This document shows positions 1-12,013 of a stretch of DNA of 64,000 bases, one piece after another. The DNA is taken from contig OY829539.1 of assembly GCA_963691705.1 (NCBI GenBank), positions 19,204,407 through 19,268,406 on the forward strand, in the 5' to 3' direction. The DNA comes from Viola odorata. Lineage: Eukaryota > Streptophyta > Magnoliopsida > Malpighiales > Violaceae. The notes below the pieces were generated by a model that saw only the letters and a list, made by a program, of their open reading frames with translations, did not search any database and had not been told where the DNA came from. The translations under genes were made by a program, and so were the position numbers. Each line of letters starts with the position of its first letter. The first letter of the stretch is position 1.

Positions 1-2472
1 AGTAACACTCAGCTGCCAACTTCTGATCGCCCTTGATTCAGACTACTCCATCCCAAGAGGGATATTTTAACCTTAAGTGTTTTTGGGAGATTGTTGCACC
101 AAAACGGTTGAGGAATGGGCGCCCGAGTATGGCGTTATAGGGCAAAGTCAAATTCACTACTAGAAAAAACAGTTCTTCCTGTCTTTTAGAGGTGTCCTCC
201 CTGAAGTATACGGGCAAAAGGGTGACTCCGATTACGGGAATGGGGACTCCATCTACCCCATTATCAGCTTCTTGCAGGGGTTGCTAGCCGTTTCATGAGG
301 TTGTAGGCTTCTAGAGAAAATAAGTTTACCGCGCTGCCATTATCGACAAGAGTTCTTCTGATTCCATGATTGCCAATAACAAGTGTAACCACTAACGCAT
401 CATTGTGCGGGAAAATGACACCTTTCTCGTCTTCTTCGGAGAAAGAAAATATCATTCGATCCAGAGCGCTAATCTCGGCACCTTTCATTAACGTGCCTTC
501 CCATTTCCTCTTGTCTCCAATCGAAGGTGTTAGTGGCGCAAGTTCGTCGAGATATGGTGTACCTCCGGCTATAATGTTGATGATGGGGATGTCTTCATCA
601 TGGATCGTTAACGTTTCTCTGACTCTTCCAGTAGGGGCGGTGTCGTTCCCGGTGGTGTGGAGAAACGCCCGTCTGTCGTCTTGTGTCCTATTTATCGGGT
701 TTCTCGCGGCTTCTTCTCTAGCCTTAGTGGCAAATTCTCCGAGGTAACCCTCTTCTACCAAACGTTCTATCACCAATTTTAACTCTCTGCACACGTCAAT
801 GGCGTGTCCCTTGACTTTACGGAATTTACAATAAGCATTTTCTCTTCCTCCCATGATTACCCCAGGTTTCACGGGGGCTGGATAACGGATGGTCAGTTTC
901 CGTTGTTAGACGATTGCCAAAATTTTCGCTCTCGGAAGTACGAGGGAAGGGAGATCAGGATCATAAATCCTACCTTTGGGTGGGTCCACTCGTCGCTGAG
1001 TGGGGGAGTTGTCAGGCCTTCCCCTTGGAAAATTGCTTCTTTGCCGGTTCGAGGCTCTGAGGATGTGGTCTTTTCGTTGAGCGTAATCGTCAATAGGGCG
1101 AGTATCAAGAGTTGTGTTGGTATGAGTGTCATGAGTTGGGACTGCATTCTGTGGCACATTCTGAATCCTGTCCCTACTCTCTTCTCCCTCCATCTTTGAG
1201 TAATTATGAGCTTTTAGCCTCAGCGCGTCTAAAGTCGTTGGGGGGTCCACCATCAACGTGTCCCGTAAATTTCCATAACGGAAGTTTCGCTTCAAAGCTT
1301 CCACAGCGAAATCAACGGTAACATCTGGCGTTAATGACATTTCCATATCAAAACAACTAAGGAAATCCCCCAAAGATTCTTGAGGTTTCCTATGTATATC
1401 AAATAAAGTTGCAGCAGACTTCTTGATAGGAATAGCTGTGCTGAATCGACTCCGGAACTTAGCTTCCAAATGCGAGAAACTATCGATCGATCCAGCTGGG
1501 AGTCCCTCAAACCAAAGACGTGCTGCCCCTGATAATGTCATGAAAAAAATCTAGCACAAGGCCTGATCACTATGAGTTTGAAATTGCACAAAAATTTTTA
1601 CCTTGTTAAGGTGGGAGATAAGATCCTTCGTGTCGTCATAAGATTCCGTGGGGAGTTTCACATATCAGCTGACTCTATGATGCCGTATGCGGTAACTAAA
1701 CGGATGGTCAGTGTTATCCTCAGGGATCCTGCGAGGATGACGGGGGGGAGAAACCTTCAAATAACGCGTTTGCCTTTGAGGATTAGGCATGTAATATCGC
1801 CTGGGGGTTCGACTGCGACTCCTTGGAGAGCGGGTTCGATATCTTCTACTACTGGACCTTCCACTGCGTCGAGGAGATGTATCTTCCCATCGTCCGTCTT
1901 GCCTAACGTCCCAATGGCTCCTATTTGCATTGTCCTACAATTCTCCTACAAATGGTGGAACCTCATGCGTGTGTAGGGCGACAGATTCCCCTTGTCTCTA
2001 AGTGATGTGAGGGGCGCTGACAGGGACAATTGATGTAGGCAGAGCCATGAATGCATTTTCTGGTTGAAACGGTGATAACGGTCGGGCAGTAACAATCGGT
2101 GGAGTGAATAAAGCCTGATGAGGAACTGTAGAGCCCAAAGCGCTCGGGGCAGATCCTAAGGCTAGTGTAGTCAACTGTTCCAACTAGATTCGCAAAGCCA
2201 CCAAGGAATCAGTTAGGGTATTATTTGGGTCGTCCACCCTAGATCTGACTTGTGGCGGGGTCGAGAGGCTAGATCCTGCCATCTAGGAGGGCAAGGCACT
2301 CCCCTAGGAGGTCGAACTTCCCATCGTGGACTCAAAAAGAGAAAAAGACTGGGTGGATAGGGTCCCTTGAATTGTGGTAGGAGTGGCTCCGATGGAGGGG
2401 GGAAAGTTCTCTGCAGGGCGCGAAAGGAAGGCCATGTGACTAAGATTGGGTAGAATCTTGGTTGGAAGCCAT
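1..2472 (-). pseudogene. Broken gag-protease of Tat-type element
   Basis: The minus strand encodes a retrotransposon gag domain (906-1541; motifs WFEGLPAGSI, FRSRFS). This is followed by a degenerate zinc-knuckle segment near 760-840 (C..C, H, C spacing) and an aspartic protease with active-site motif VDNGSA near 330. A downstream protease segment ending YNAILGRPF lies near 110-140. Breaks are visible: an in-frame TAA at 906-908 separates gag from the knuckle-protease part, an in-frame TAG sits at 1551-1553, frame shifts lie near 1660-1680 and near 250-264, and a stop follows soon after the gag start at 2472. The 5' part (1998-2472) is only weakly readable. No functional Gag is expected. Confidence 0.8.
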
Positions 2473-2572
2473 GATCTTTATGTTTCCAGAAGAGAAAAGG
2501 AAGAGAAGGGGGAGCTTGGTTATTAAGGATGCTCACTTAATGAAACCAAAGCTCTCAATGAAAGCACCAATT

Positions 2573-3058
2573 TGATAAGATTTGATCTTCTAGAGAGGGG
2601 TAGGCAAGGAAAGTGACGTCCTAGGTTGCTGATCCCGCCGTCCGATGTACCTGTAAAGCGCCGGAAGGGGTCTCCGGCGTAGAAACTCCGATGCTTAAGT
2701 CAGTATGGTGGTTCAAAATGGCAGAGCTTCGACCAGCTATCTTAGTCTTACCTTTTTGTCTTGAATGTAGGGGTATTTATAGATAAGAAGCGGACGTTAC
2801 CTAGAGAGGGCGTTATCTTAAGTCGATAACGCCCAGGGCTCTCAGATGACGCCTTATAACGCCTGGGATGGGATAACGTCGTTTGTGCGAACAGATATCG
2901 TGTGAGACCCCCCGTTGATGTCGACCATACCAGGTTTTCGTGGAAGAAGTGGGGGACGAGAGCTACAGTAGCTCAGTCCATGCGACAACTACAGTACTCT
3001 GGCCTTGTCAGCGAGTGTAAGGACGAAAATACCCCTGAGACCACTTCTATAGTTATCA
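2573..3058 (-). repeat. 5' LTR of the Tat-type element (486 bp)
   Basis: The LTR is bounded by TGATAA and TTATCA, a short terminal inversion. A minus-strand TATA box (TATAAATA, plus-strand 2774-2781) fixes the transcription direction. Just upstream in U3 are repeated GATAACGCC-type motifs between about 2791 and 2882, including perfect inverted arms GGGCGTTATC (2808-2817) and GATAACGCCC (2825-2834). The second LTR lies outside the window, so the boundaries rest on the TG..CA ends and the adjacent primer site. Confidence 0.75.
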
Positions 3059-3714
3059 GTACTGAATCATAGAACTTATTTCCTTCACTATGAATTAAAC
3101 GTTTAGCTAGACATGGACATGATAATTGAAAACTGAAAATTAAGGAATCGCATAAAATAAATCCAGCCTTCTCCCGAAGAAGATGACTGGAGTTGTTCGG
3201 AAATCTAGCGCGAATTGCATCTTTTAGTAATTTCCTCTCCAAGAGCCCGGATCTGCAAATAGTAAGGAAACAGCAACCAATTAACAGCATCAAGATCTAA
3301 AATGGCTTGGAAATGGAAGGAAAAAATCGTACAAAATGCATCACATCATGGTGAGGTAGGAAGGAAGCGGAGGCGGCGGAGGCGGCGGCGGCGTCAATGG
3401 CGATTGTTGAGTACACCAAGGCAGAGGAGATGTAGAAGAAGGTGTTAGAAACAAATATATTTAATTAAAAAAATGTAATGCCACGTAGGATAATAAATTA
3501 AGAAAATATGTTTTTTAATTTCTATAAAAAAAATATAATAAATGGACAAACGGGAACCCGTCGGGTTTATCCCGTCTGTCCGTGTATATAGCGGGACGGA
3601 GCTAATCCAGTCCGTTTATTAAATGGGACAAAAAATATTGTCCATATTCCGTCTAAATTTGGACGGATGGGTCGAGCGTATGGACGAGTGTCCATACTGC
3701 CACCCCTAAGTGCA
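3059..3714. other. Gene-free AT-rich stretch
   Basis: No gene is supported. A short GGC-rich run lies at 3368-3400. The segment 3540-3710 has internal inverted similarity around ACGGG/CCCGT and ends in GCCACCCCTA, a pattern common at ends of short plant DNA repeats. No target duplication could be fixed, so no element is called. Confidence 0.4.
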
Positions 3715-4140
3715 GCTATGTGTGGTGGACAAGAGCATAGCCTCAAGCAAGTGTTTTGGCATCGGAAATTGTCCTGTTTTTCGAGTAGAGGTATGAGTTA
3801 TCTATCATGGGCTTTTCATTGCTAAGGCTCTTGATTTCCAGCACTTAATGATAGAATGCCACGACTAGATTGTGGTGGACATGCTGCTTTGGAGTTGCAC
3901 CCGGACAGTGGACTCTGTCGCCCTTATTTAGAGCATCTGATTTCCGGATGAGCTAGCTTCAGTCTCATGTTTCTCGATCACTTGTGTCTTTCATGAAGCC
4001 GATTATGCCACTGATTTCCTCTCCCATTTGGCGTACTCATATGCCCCTAGGCTACATGTTGTAAACCATATTCCCAATGGTATTCTTGCTTGGCTTACCC
4101 ATGATGAGGTGCGTGATTTATTGGCGCTGAATATGCCTTG
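3715..4140 (+). pseudogene. Fossil RNase H-like domain (non-LTR retrotransposon or host RNase H-like)
   Basis: Reading in shifting plus-strand frames gives an RNase H signature: an AIYHGL-like stretch near 3795, then a hydrophobic strand ending MIEC, then VVDML, and later an ADFL-like motif followed by SHLAYSYAPRLHVV near 4010-4060. This order fits the RNase H domain of plant LINE-type elements and of related RNase H-like proteins. Stops and frame changes occur throughout, so it is a dead remnant. The identity rests on motif order only. Confidence 0.5.
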
Positions 4141-4796
4141 TTCTCCTTTTGGTGTTAGCTTATTTTTAAAATAAAAAATAAAAGATAAATAAAAAAAATT
4201 GAATGATATACTTTAACTGATAGATCCAACCTCTCAAATAAATTAATATATATTATTCATATTTTATCACATCAATTAATATAGTAATTTTGTAAAATTT
4301 ATTAGTATGTATAGCACTAATATTAGGATAATTAACAAGGCAAATTAATAGGAGCCTCCCCTATAGCCTCTACCCCTCGATGAGTCGACGATCATTCATC
4401 TTTTGTAGCAATATGTGCAAAAAAAAATTTGAAATTTCACAAATTTTGATATTTTTTCTATTTTATTTGAATTTTTAAACTATTATAAACATTTAAATTG
4501 CATTTTTAAAAAAATTATAAAATTGGTGTTGCAAGCTTTTAAACAATAAGAAATTACGTGGAATATTTTATAAGTATAGAATTTTTTAGGTAAAAAAAGA
4601 TTAAAAAAATAAAAATAAAACTATATTCTGCATCATAGAAAATTAGAAATAAATTAAAACGAGAGTTTTGATAGGAAAACGGAAAAGGAAAAACAAGTGG
4701 CAGCTTCTTTTGGGTGGGTTGATGATGCCCATAAATGGCGTTGGAATTTAGAGAAGTCTAGAGTCCAGATAAAGTAACGAACGACAAGTTGTACGA

Positions 4797-6992
4797 ATGA
4801 AGCAGCAGCATCAACGAACAATGGCTGGAACAGTAAAGGGTGTGGCTCTCATCGCCGGAGACCCCAACGTTAGAGGCTCTCTCCAGTTTGTCCAACAACT
4901 CCCTGCCGGTATCTCTCTGTCTCTCACCAACCTCTCCTCTTCCTTGTTTAGTTTTGTATTGATTGATGAGAAATTAAATACCCCCATACGAAATGCAGGG
5001 GCGACACAGGTAACAGGGAGGATAACAGGATTATCCCCAGGCCTTCATGGCTTCCATATTCATGCTCTTGGTGATACCACCAATGGCTGCAATTCCACTG
5101 GTACACTCTTTCTTTCTCCTCTTCTTGCTCAAGATTTTGTTCTTTTGAAGTGGATTTCTTCTTTGTGTTGTTTGGTGGGCTGCCAACTCCTGTTTTGTAT
5201 TGATCAGGCTTTAGTAATTTTCTTGTTATATGGAGATGGGGTCTTTACATTCAGTGCCAATTAATTGAATGGGCTTGAGAATCATCTGTTGATTGTGTTT
5301 CATTTGCTGAAATCTTACGTTTGTGTTTTGTTGCATTTTATTTTCTTCTTCTTACTTTGAATTTGGAGCTTGAATATGCAATTCTGTTTTGTTTTTTGTT
5401 TGGGTGCCTGCAACACGTGTGACCACTTTTGCTGTATTTTCTGATAACTGTCCTCAATTGTTAGGACCTCATTTCAATCCATTCAAGAAAAACCATGGAG
5501 CTCCAAGTGATACAGAAAGGCATGCAGGGGATTTGGGAAACATTGTTGCTAACTCAGATGGTACGTAAATGCAACTCTTTTTCTCTACTTCTAATCTGCT
5601 ACGTTGCAGAGGAAGTTTTGGTTTGTATGATTTGGCTTAATTTTTCTGTGTGGCAGGAGTTGCTGAAGTTTCAATCAGAGACATGCATGTATGTAGTTCA
5701 TGCTAAACTCCTAACTTTTCTCATTTCCCGGTTTGACAAATAGTTTTGAGTTTGAGTCTGTCTTAGTTAGTGAACTCTGCTTCTTTGTTCCAACTTGTAG
5801 ACACCACTAAGTGGGGTGCATTCCATATTGGGGAGGGCTGTTGTTGTGCATGCTGATCCTGATGATCTTGGAAAAGGTACATGTTTTACTGTTTTATACT
5901 TTATGCTTATCGTATATTATATACAAAGCCTTCTTCAATTTTAATTATATCTCGATGGTCACAGTTGTGGCAACTCTTGCTTGGAAAATAGTGGAATAGT
6001 GAAATAACATTGCAACTTTTGGATCAGATGTTTCGGTCTTTTGTGCATGCATTTTGATTGTGCTTCTGCAGTGAGCGTCTTCGTTCGTTGTTTATTATGT
6101 TCAATGAGTTGCTTTCTTGCTTGCTTTAACCATTCACTAGAGTTGTACCTTAGTAACTAAGTACTTCGTATTAGTTAAGCTTTAGCTTCTTAACAGTAAT
6201 TTTGTTAGTCTCAGGTTATACCTAGTGGAGCTATACTCATGATCTGTGTATCTGCAGTCATGCTTTCGTAGCCCCTTTCCCCCTAAATCTAGGACCTTGC
6301 ATGAACTTTCACAAATCCCCTCTTTCCAATGTTGTTTTTCTGCAAATTTCTATGTATGAGTCCTGGTTCCTACAAGACATGCACTTTTCACTGTTGTCTC
6401 TTTACTGTCTTCATGGGTACATACCACATACACCTGTTAATAACGTCTACATTTGGCTTCTGCTTGTATAAATTAAGCATATGATATATACCTGGACTGA
6501 TTTCATTTCTTATGATGATCAAGTTCAAACAAAAAGAAAGAATAATATTAGAATGATCATCTTAGCCTACCCTTTGAGCATCAATTGCAGCTTTTTGGAG
6601 TATATGACAGGAAGAAAGAACTCAGCAGTGCTAAGTATGAGGTCCTTCAAGTATTTGTGTAGTAAGGGCATTGGGATGTCTTGATGCTAAACTATATGCA
6701 TGTTTGTTCACCCATATTGCATCATTTTCTTACTGCTTTAAATGGCTATATGGCAGGTGGTCATGAACTTAGTAAGACAACAGGCAACGCCGGTGCCAGA
6801 GTCGGATGTGGTAATAACTCGCACTTCTCTGTGTTTATGTTCCAATCCAAGTACCCTTAGCTTCTACCTATGGTTGCCGGCAATTAGCACCATTGAAACT
6901 TGAAACACTTCTTTCTGATCATAAACAGAAGCTTAACATATATGTTCCGTTTGATTTTCGCAGGCATTATTGGGCTTCAATCAGCTGTCTAG
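4797..6992 (+). CDS. CSD3: Cu/Zn superoxide dismutase, CSD3-like
   Basis: Converts superoxide to oxygen and hydrogen peroxide. Seven exons with GT-AG introns are read at 4797-4908, 4999-5100, 5465-5560, 5657-5688, 5801-5876, 6757-6810 and 6964-6992, giving 166 residues. All metal ligands are present: His57, His59, His74 and His131 for copper; His74, His82, His91 and Asp94 for zinc. The disulfide pair Cys68-Cys157 and active-site Arg154 are kept. The N-terminal [16 protein letters not shown] segment resembles Arabidopsis CSD3 rather than the cytosolic CSD1 type, and there is no plastid transit peptide. The protein ends GLQSAV, so the peroxisomal AKL-type tripeptide of Arabidopsis CSD3 is absent and the location is uncertain. 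A second in-frame ATG at 4821 would give 158 residues and may be the real start. The gene converges on nCBP, about 500 bp apart. Confidence 0.93.
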
Positions 6993-7492
6993 GATTTTAT
7001 TGCTCAAAGTTAAAAACTAGTCGATTTTATCCTAGATCTTTTCAAAAGAAGAAGCAGTTTCATCTTGTGTTCATACTGTATACTCGGCCGAAGTTTTGTG
7101 ATCCTTTTGTAACCAAACTCATGTATCTCTTAATGTTCAACGTTTAAATATCCTGGAATCTTTTTCCTTCCAATTCTAATATGATTCTGAAAGAGAACTC
7201 ATTTCTATCTTTCTGATTCTTGCAATTAAATTTCCTTCACAAAAAAGTACTAACTTAATTTTCCTAATTAACAAGTTAAAGCAGACAGCAGCAGATCATT
7301 GACAAGGTATATCCAAAGAAAAAGATTGCTCCCGGCAATGTCAGTACATGCAACATGTCATAAAAAAAAAGTAAAACTTGTTTTACTTAGGTACACCGTC
7401 TTACATGTCAACCTGTGGCGTATTATGACAACCACACGAGTCATTAAGGCAAGATACAGAAGGGGCTACTAATCGCGGAGGATGAACATCTT

Positions 7493-9445
7493 TTACCCTC
7501 TCAACCATGTGTTTCTATACGATGAGTTGTCACGCAATGAAGCATCATGGGCTTTGTATTCCATAACATAGTTGTGAGGAAGCTTCAGGTGCCTTTTGAT
7601 TGAATCTCTCAGAGCCATCACAGCCTATGTATACAATTGAAAATGTCATACCACATTCCTGGGGGGAGAAAAGAATGAAACAACAATGATGAAACTAATT
7701 AGCAAATAGAAACTTATAATTACTGACCTGATGATCGGATGCATTGCGATTCCATACGCTCAATATGTCCTCATTGAAACGAATACTTAGGACTGCACCA
7801 CATATATTATCCCCATATTCAAGCTGGTCCCCAACTAAGGCAAGAACCTGCATGTGCATGTCCCAGTGATGCTAAATATACTCAAACAGATTATAAGCAA
7901 AAAACACAAGGTCTACAAATCAATTTCCTATATTACTTCCGCAGTCCTAATGTTGCTACAAATACAAGTTGTCAATTGACAAATTTGAAGATCCACTAAG
8001 CTGTTGCCAGTTATTGGCATTCGGTGTGCTTGCTGCCAAACAAACAAGTGACTAAGAGGTGGAAGTTCCAAAGCATAAATTTTTCCACAAAACGGTTACA
8101 AGAACTGAAGCTCAAGCATGGACGTGGGCAGAGCTTCCCATTATTTTATGCGATGACTTTTAACATCATCACTTTTTTCATACTTGACCCATCATATTTT
8201 AGCCTCTAAGAAAATCACTACCACATTTTTCCTAGCTCTGCCACTGAACACAGACATGCTGACAGTGACAAATGGTGCGGTATCCATTGAAGAAAATAAC
8301 TTGTATGCATGGTGGAAGTTTCAAAATATAAAATTTTCAACAAAATGGTTACAAGAACTGAAGTTCAACACAAACATGCTGACACTTAACAGATGATGTG
8401 GTATCCATTGAAGCCCATAACGTGTATGCACGGGCAGCCATAGTAAACACAAATTTCCAGGCTTTCAAAAGAGTTAAAAGCAGATGAAGCTGACAATGTC
8501 CATAGAAAATTCAAGTACCACACCCTATTCACACATTGAGCATAGAGAAGTAGATTAAACTTTTCCACTTACCAGATCCTCCCAGAAACGACCTGAGACA
8601 ACCTTCTTGAATCTTATTATCCACTTCCCACCATTGCGGTTAGCAGAGTCCTGAGAGCACATCAACACAGTTTCAAGTTTGTACCTCCACAAATATAAGT
8701 TTTCCAAAGGAAAAAGAAAATGACACTTGCTAGGCAAGTTCTAATATGCAATGTTACCTCCCATAAAGGCCGGATTCCATCCTTAAAAAGATGTAAATCT
8801 GTTGGGGAAGGCAAAGAAGACGGCCGAGCCAAGTGGCAATAGCATACCCAAAAACCCTCAACCTAAATACAAGCAACATTCACCACTCCAATCAGCAAAA
8901 TGAACCAATAGAAAACGTTAAATTTAGTTTAAAGGTTCATCCAAAGAAAACAGACAACCAAATGCTCAAATGCCAAGGTATCTCACCGTGCTGAACTCCA
9001 CAATCTTCTTTATATTATCCTCATATGGTGCTTGAGATCGCACTCCTGGGGTGCGTCGAGTGTACCAAAATACAAACTTGTGCTGCTCAAAGAAATTACA
9101 ACGACAAAGATACACCACCCATAAGAGATAGATCAAAATAACCCCTCAAAAAAATTATTCCAGCTCAACATTACATTTTCATACACGACCTGATTCAACA
9201 TATAAGTCTAGTCTGCTATCCAAAAGAAAAATAGGCAAAAATACGAAGGAAAACCCCACAATACGTTATGTGAAGGTAAAGGAGAATGGAACCTTTAGAG
9301 GATGCAAGCCGGCTTTGAGTTCACGTTCACGGCGTTCTTCGGCTTCTTTATCGGTTGGATTATAATCAGGTGAAGTGCCTGGATCGGTCAGTGAGTATGC
9401 GCTATTGCTGTTGATTTCTGTTTCCTTCTTCTCTGTGATTTCCAT
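7493..9445 (-). CDS. NCBP: Novel cap-binding protein, class II eIF4E (4EHP type)
   Basis: Binds the mRNA 5' cap; family members act in translation or its repression. Six phase-0 exons on the minus strand (9445-9293, 9082-8987, 8862-8758, 8650-8573, 7847-7728, 7624-7493) give 227 residues. Trp117-Glu118 (RPLWED) and Trp176 (SVWNRN) match the cap-stacking and cap-contact residues of eIF4E, while Tyr71 occupies the position of eIF4E Trp56, the class II hallmark. Trp88 (EGFW) matches the dorsal eIF4G/4E-BP contact. The C-terminus SYRNTWLRG is typical of plant nCBP. The variable N-terminal 40 residues are acidic and polar. The ATG at 9445 is the natural start of a 51-codon first exon. Nothing in the coding exons looks damaged. 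Confidence 0.95.
8056..8412. repeat. Diverged duplicated segments inside nCBP intron 4
   Basis: Segment 8056-8127 resembles 8309-8375 (shared GGTGGAAGTT and GGTTACAAGAACTGAAG). Segment 8243-8290 resembles 8363-8412 (shared CATGCTGACA and GGTATCCATTGAAG). The intron between exons 4 and 5 has therefore grown by local duplication, with units of roughly 120-250 bp. Confidence 0.65.
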
Positions 9446-11741
9446 TTCTTCTCGTTCCTTACCTCACTCTCTGTTTTGTTGATTGCAGCTGCTGCTGTTG
9501 TGTGGTGGAGGAAGGAGAAAGGAGGGAGGAGGAAAGAGTGACAGTCGGAAGATGGGTTTGCGATTTGAGAGGACTTCTTTAATTAGGTTACGTTTGGAGA
9601 CGGGGGGTGAAGGATCCTTGTGTAGGCTAGGGTAGTTTCTTACTGTCTTGGCTTTGGCTATAGTATTTCTGAATTGTCATCTCACTTTTTCATACACGGA
9701 TACCATACTGAAATTACCGATCAATTTGCTATATTTTGGTCGGTAATATTATTTATTTTTTCTATTATTGATTTTATTGAATACCAACTAAGAAACTTTC
9801 GATATGGTACGATAATTGATTTTGAAGGTTGAGTAATATTGAACCTCCGTAATTCCTATTATATATTTATATATTTAATGTACTTTATTAAGTAAGTAAA
9901 AGGGGAAAAAACTTTGAAAAAAAAAAAACAAAAAATTCTAGATTTACATTGCATTTATATTGATGTTTTTAAGTGGTTTTCAATGTTGTCCATTTTTACT
10001 ATTATTCGAGTATTTTTAAATTGTTGTTTAAATTCATTTTGAAATTCGGTAATATCGAAATTTCTGAATTCTATACCGGAATTATTAATGATACCTTTTA
10101 ATACTAATATAGTACGGTATCCAATTTTGAAAGTTTGGTATATCGAATACCAACAAATTCTACTGAAATCATATACCGACTGATGAACACCTCTATTTGC
10201 ATCCCTTTTAAAATTATAAGGGCAAAAATAAAATTGACAACTAAACTTTCTAATAATTTCTCATTTAGTCACTTAACTTTATATCTAGACGAATCAGTTA
10301 TTCGATTTCCAAATTGGCCATTGAATGAGTGTTTTATTCTCATATTTTTACTACCTAATTGTTTGCAAATTGAGTAGTAAAGCTATTAATATCCATGAAT
10401 TTCCCTCATTTGTGAAGAATTCCTTGGAGGCGAACTAAAGGAGGATAGCATCAACGGGAGCAAATATTGCACATTCGAAGTTGTCTTGACCACGAGCTTG
10501 GCCAAGACAGTTGCGAAAGAGAGACGAACTGCAATAGGAGACTTGGAGCAAACGGGAGGATGCAAAATAGCAGTTATTATGGCAGCAAGATTTGAGGAAT
10601 TTACGATCACGATTCGAAGACTTAGAGCAAGAATCCTTAACTAGATCTCCCTCTTGAAATAATATTTGATTTTCTCAACAAACAATATCTTTATCTTTAT
10701 CCTTTTGTTTTGAAGGCAGTTAGTAAATTAGTTGCTAGAAACCCTTTTCGGTGGGTACTTCTCTTTTCTCTCTCGCAGAACACCCTTATCCTTTCCAAAC
10801 ACTACGCTGTAATTTTCCAGTTTGGGAATTTACAGATTTGTTATTTTTATGCAATCAATAAGATTACTTTCATCCATGTCTAAGTCCGGCTAAACACTCA
10901 TTCTTGGTAAGGCTTAAGAACTATATTTCTTATGCATTCGTAAGATCTAATCATTCTTAATAATCTTTATCTTTGCAATTACTTATTTTCTAGTTTAATC
11001 AAACGCTTTCATGCTAGGTTTAGATTTGATCAATCTTAAACACTAACTTGAATAGTTGTAGTCAACCTAGAAAGGGATAAGCGAAATCGGATAGCCTAAG
11101 TGGACAACTAATACTCACGATAGGCTAGAGAAATTAAGTAATATAATTCAGACTCGACTGACAACCGAGGGCCTCGATTGGGAGGTAAACTTGAGTTAGG
11201 TGGTGTCTTCCCCTATGCCCTTGATTACGATTGCGCCCTGACGGATCAAATCAAACCATCAACTAAATTAGTAAACCCTTTAGTCAGCAAGGTGCTACTT
11301 GGTTAAGATTGTCTAGTAAGGAGTTCCCACTAGATAATTTGATATAGGACGGAAGTAGGAATATATAAGAGTCCTTATATTATATAGCAACACTGTGAAG
11401 AAGAAGATAAAAATTATTGAATCAATGATCAAACTATAAGGAACGTAGCTCACTAAGTGCCCTTACCAGGATTTCTCACATCTAGGTTTTCACCCTAGCT
11501 CATTTGTCTTGGCCAAGCCTCTATCCAAGACACATTTACTTGTCTTATTTCAATTCTTTCTTTAACTAGTCCCAAAAACAACCAAAATCCAATATGTGAC
11601 TTGAAAGTCATCCAAAAATTGCACACCTAAAGAATCTCTGAGGACGATCATCATACTACTTTCTGCAAGTCCCTTGTAGATTGTATTGAGTTATAATTTA
11701 CACTTATTTTTTACGCTCTCGATAAGCGATCAACCATTCTA
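9446..11741. other. Gene-free region upstream of nCBP
   Basis: The first part (9446-9600) is a purine-rich likely 5' leader and promoter of nCBP. The segment 9690-10195 is AT-rich with repeated CGGTA/TACCG words and looks like an old short DNA repeat ending near GAACACCTC. The segment 10390-11740 has patches resembling retroelement leader sequence, but no domain, LTR pair or intact frame could be recognised. Confidence 0.4.
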
Positions 11742-12013
11742 TCCATGGGTCAATACATTGGTTCATGGAATTGGGTTAAAAGATACGTACTCTGTTAGTT
11801 AAGAAAGGAACGCCAATAATTGGTCATTCCCTACCCAAAATGAACATGTGATCCTTTTTATTTCAGTTATGACCACTCTTTAATTATAAACAAAACGTGA
11901 AGAGTACGTGCTCATATTTTGTATGGAATGATCAATTATTGGCGCCCTTTTTTAAAATTACAAAGCATATGTCATTTAATCCAATTTTGTTAACTAATGT
12001 GTGAGCCTATGGA
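11742..12013. mobile_element. Foldback MITE (about 270 bp)
   Basis: Almost the whole segment is one diverged inverted repeat. CCAATAATTGGTCATTCC on the left matches GGAATGATCAATTATTGG on the right, and pairing continues outward to TCCATGG/CTATGGA and inward through the AAAATGAACATGTG and CGTGCTCATATTTT parts. No coding capacity and no clear target duplication were found, so the superfamily is not assigned. Confidence 0.65.

Larger units (their letters stand above)
1..3058 (-). mobile_element. Tat-type Ty3/gypsy retrotransposon, 5' part, cut by window edge
   Basis: Reading right to left, the element has a 5' LTR (2573-3058), a primer-binding-like site beside it (about 2552-2571, minus-strand core TTGGTGCTTTCATTGAGAGC), a gag start and then gag and protease remains running off the left edge. 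The gag begins MASNQD at 2472, the same first residues as the gag at 43200, and the two share the primer site, so both belong to one clade. Bases 3059-3063 (GTACT) are the expected target duplication on this side; the partner is outside the window. Polymerase domains would lie left of position 1. The gag-protease frame is broken, so this copy is probably dead. Confidence 0.85.

Noticed and set aside
370..1976. Plus-strand open frames over 370-1199 and 1572-1976
   Set aside because: They are antisense to the recognisable gag and protease domains of the minus-strand element and show no motif of their own.
10386..10610. Short minus-strand frame of 74 codons
   Set aside because: No motif, start context or splice signals; lies in unclassified repeat-like sequence.
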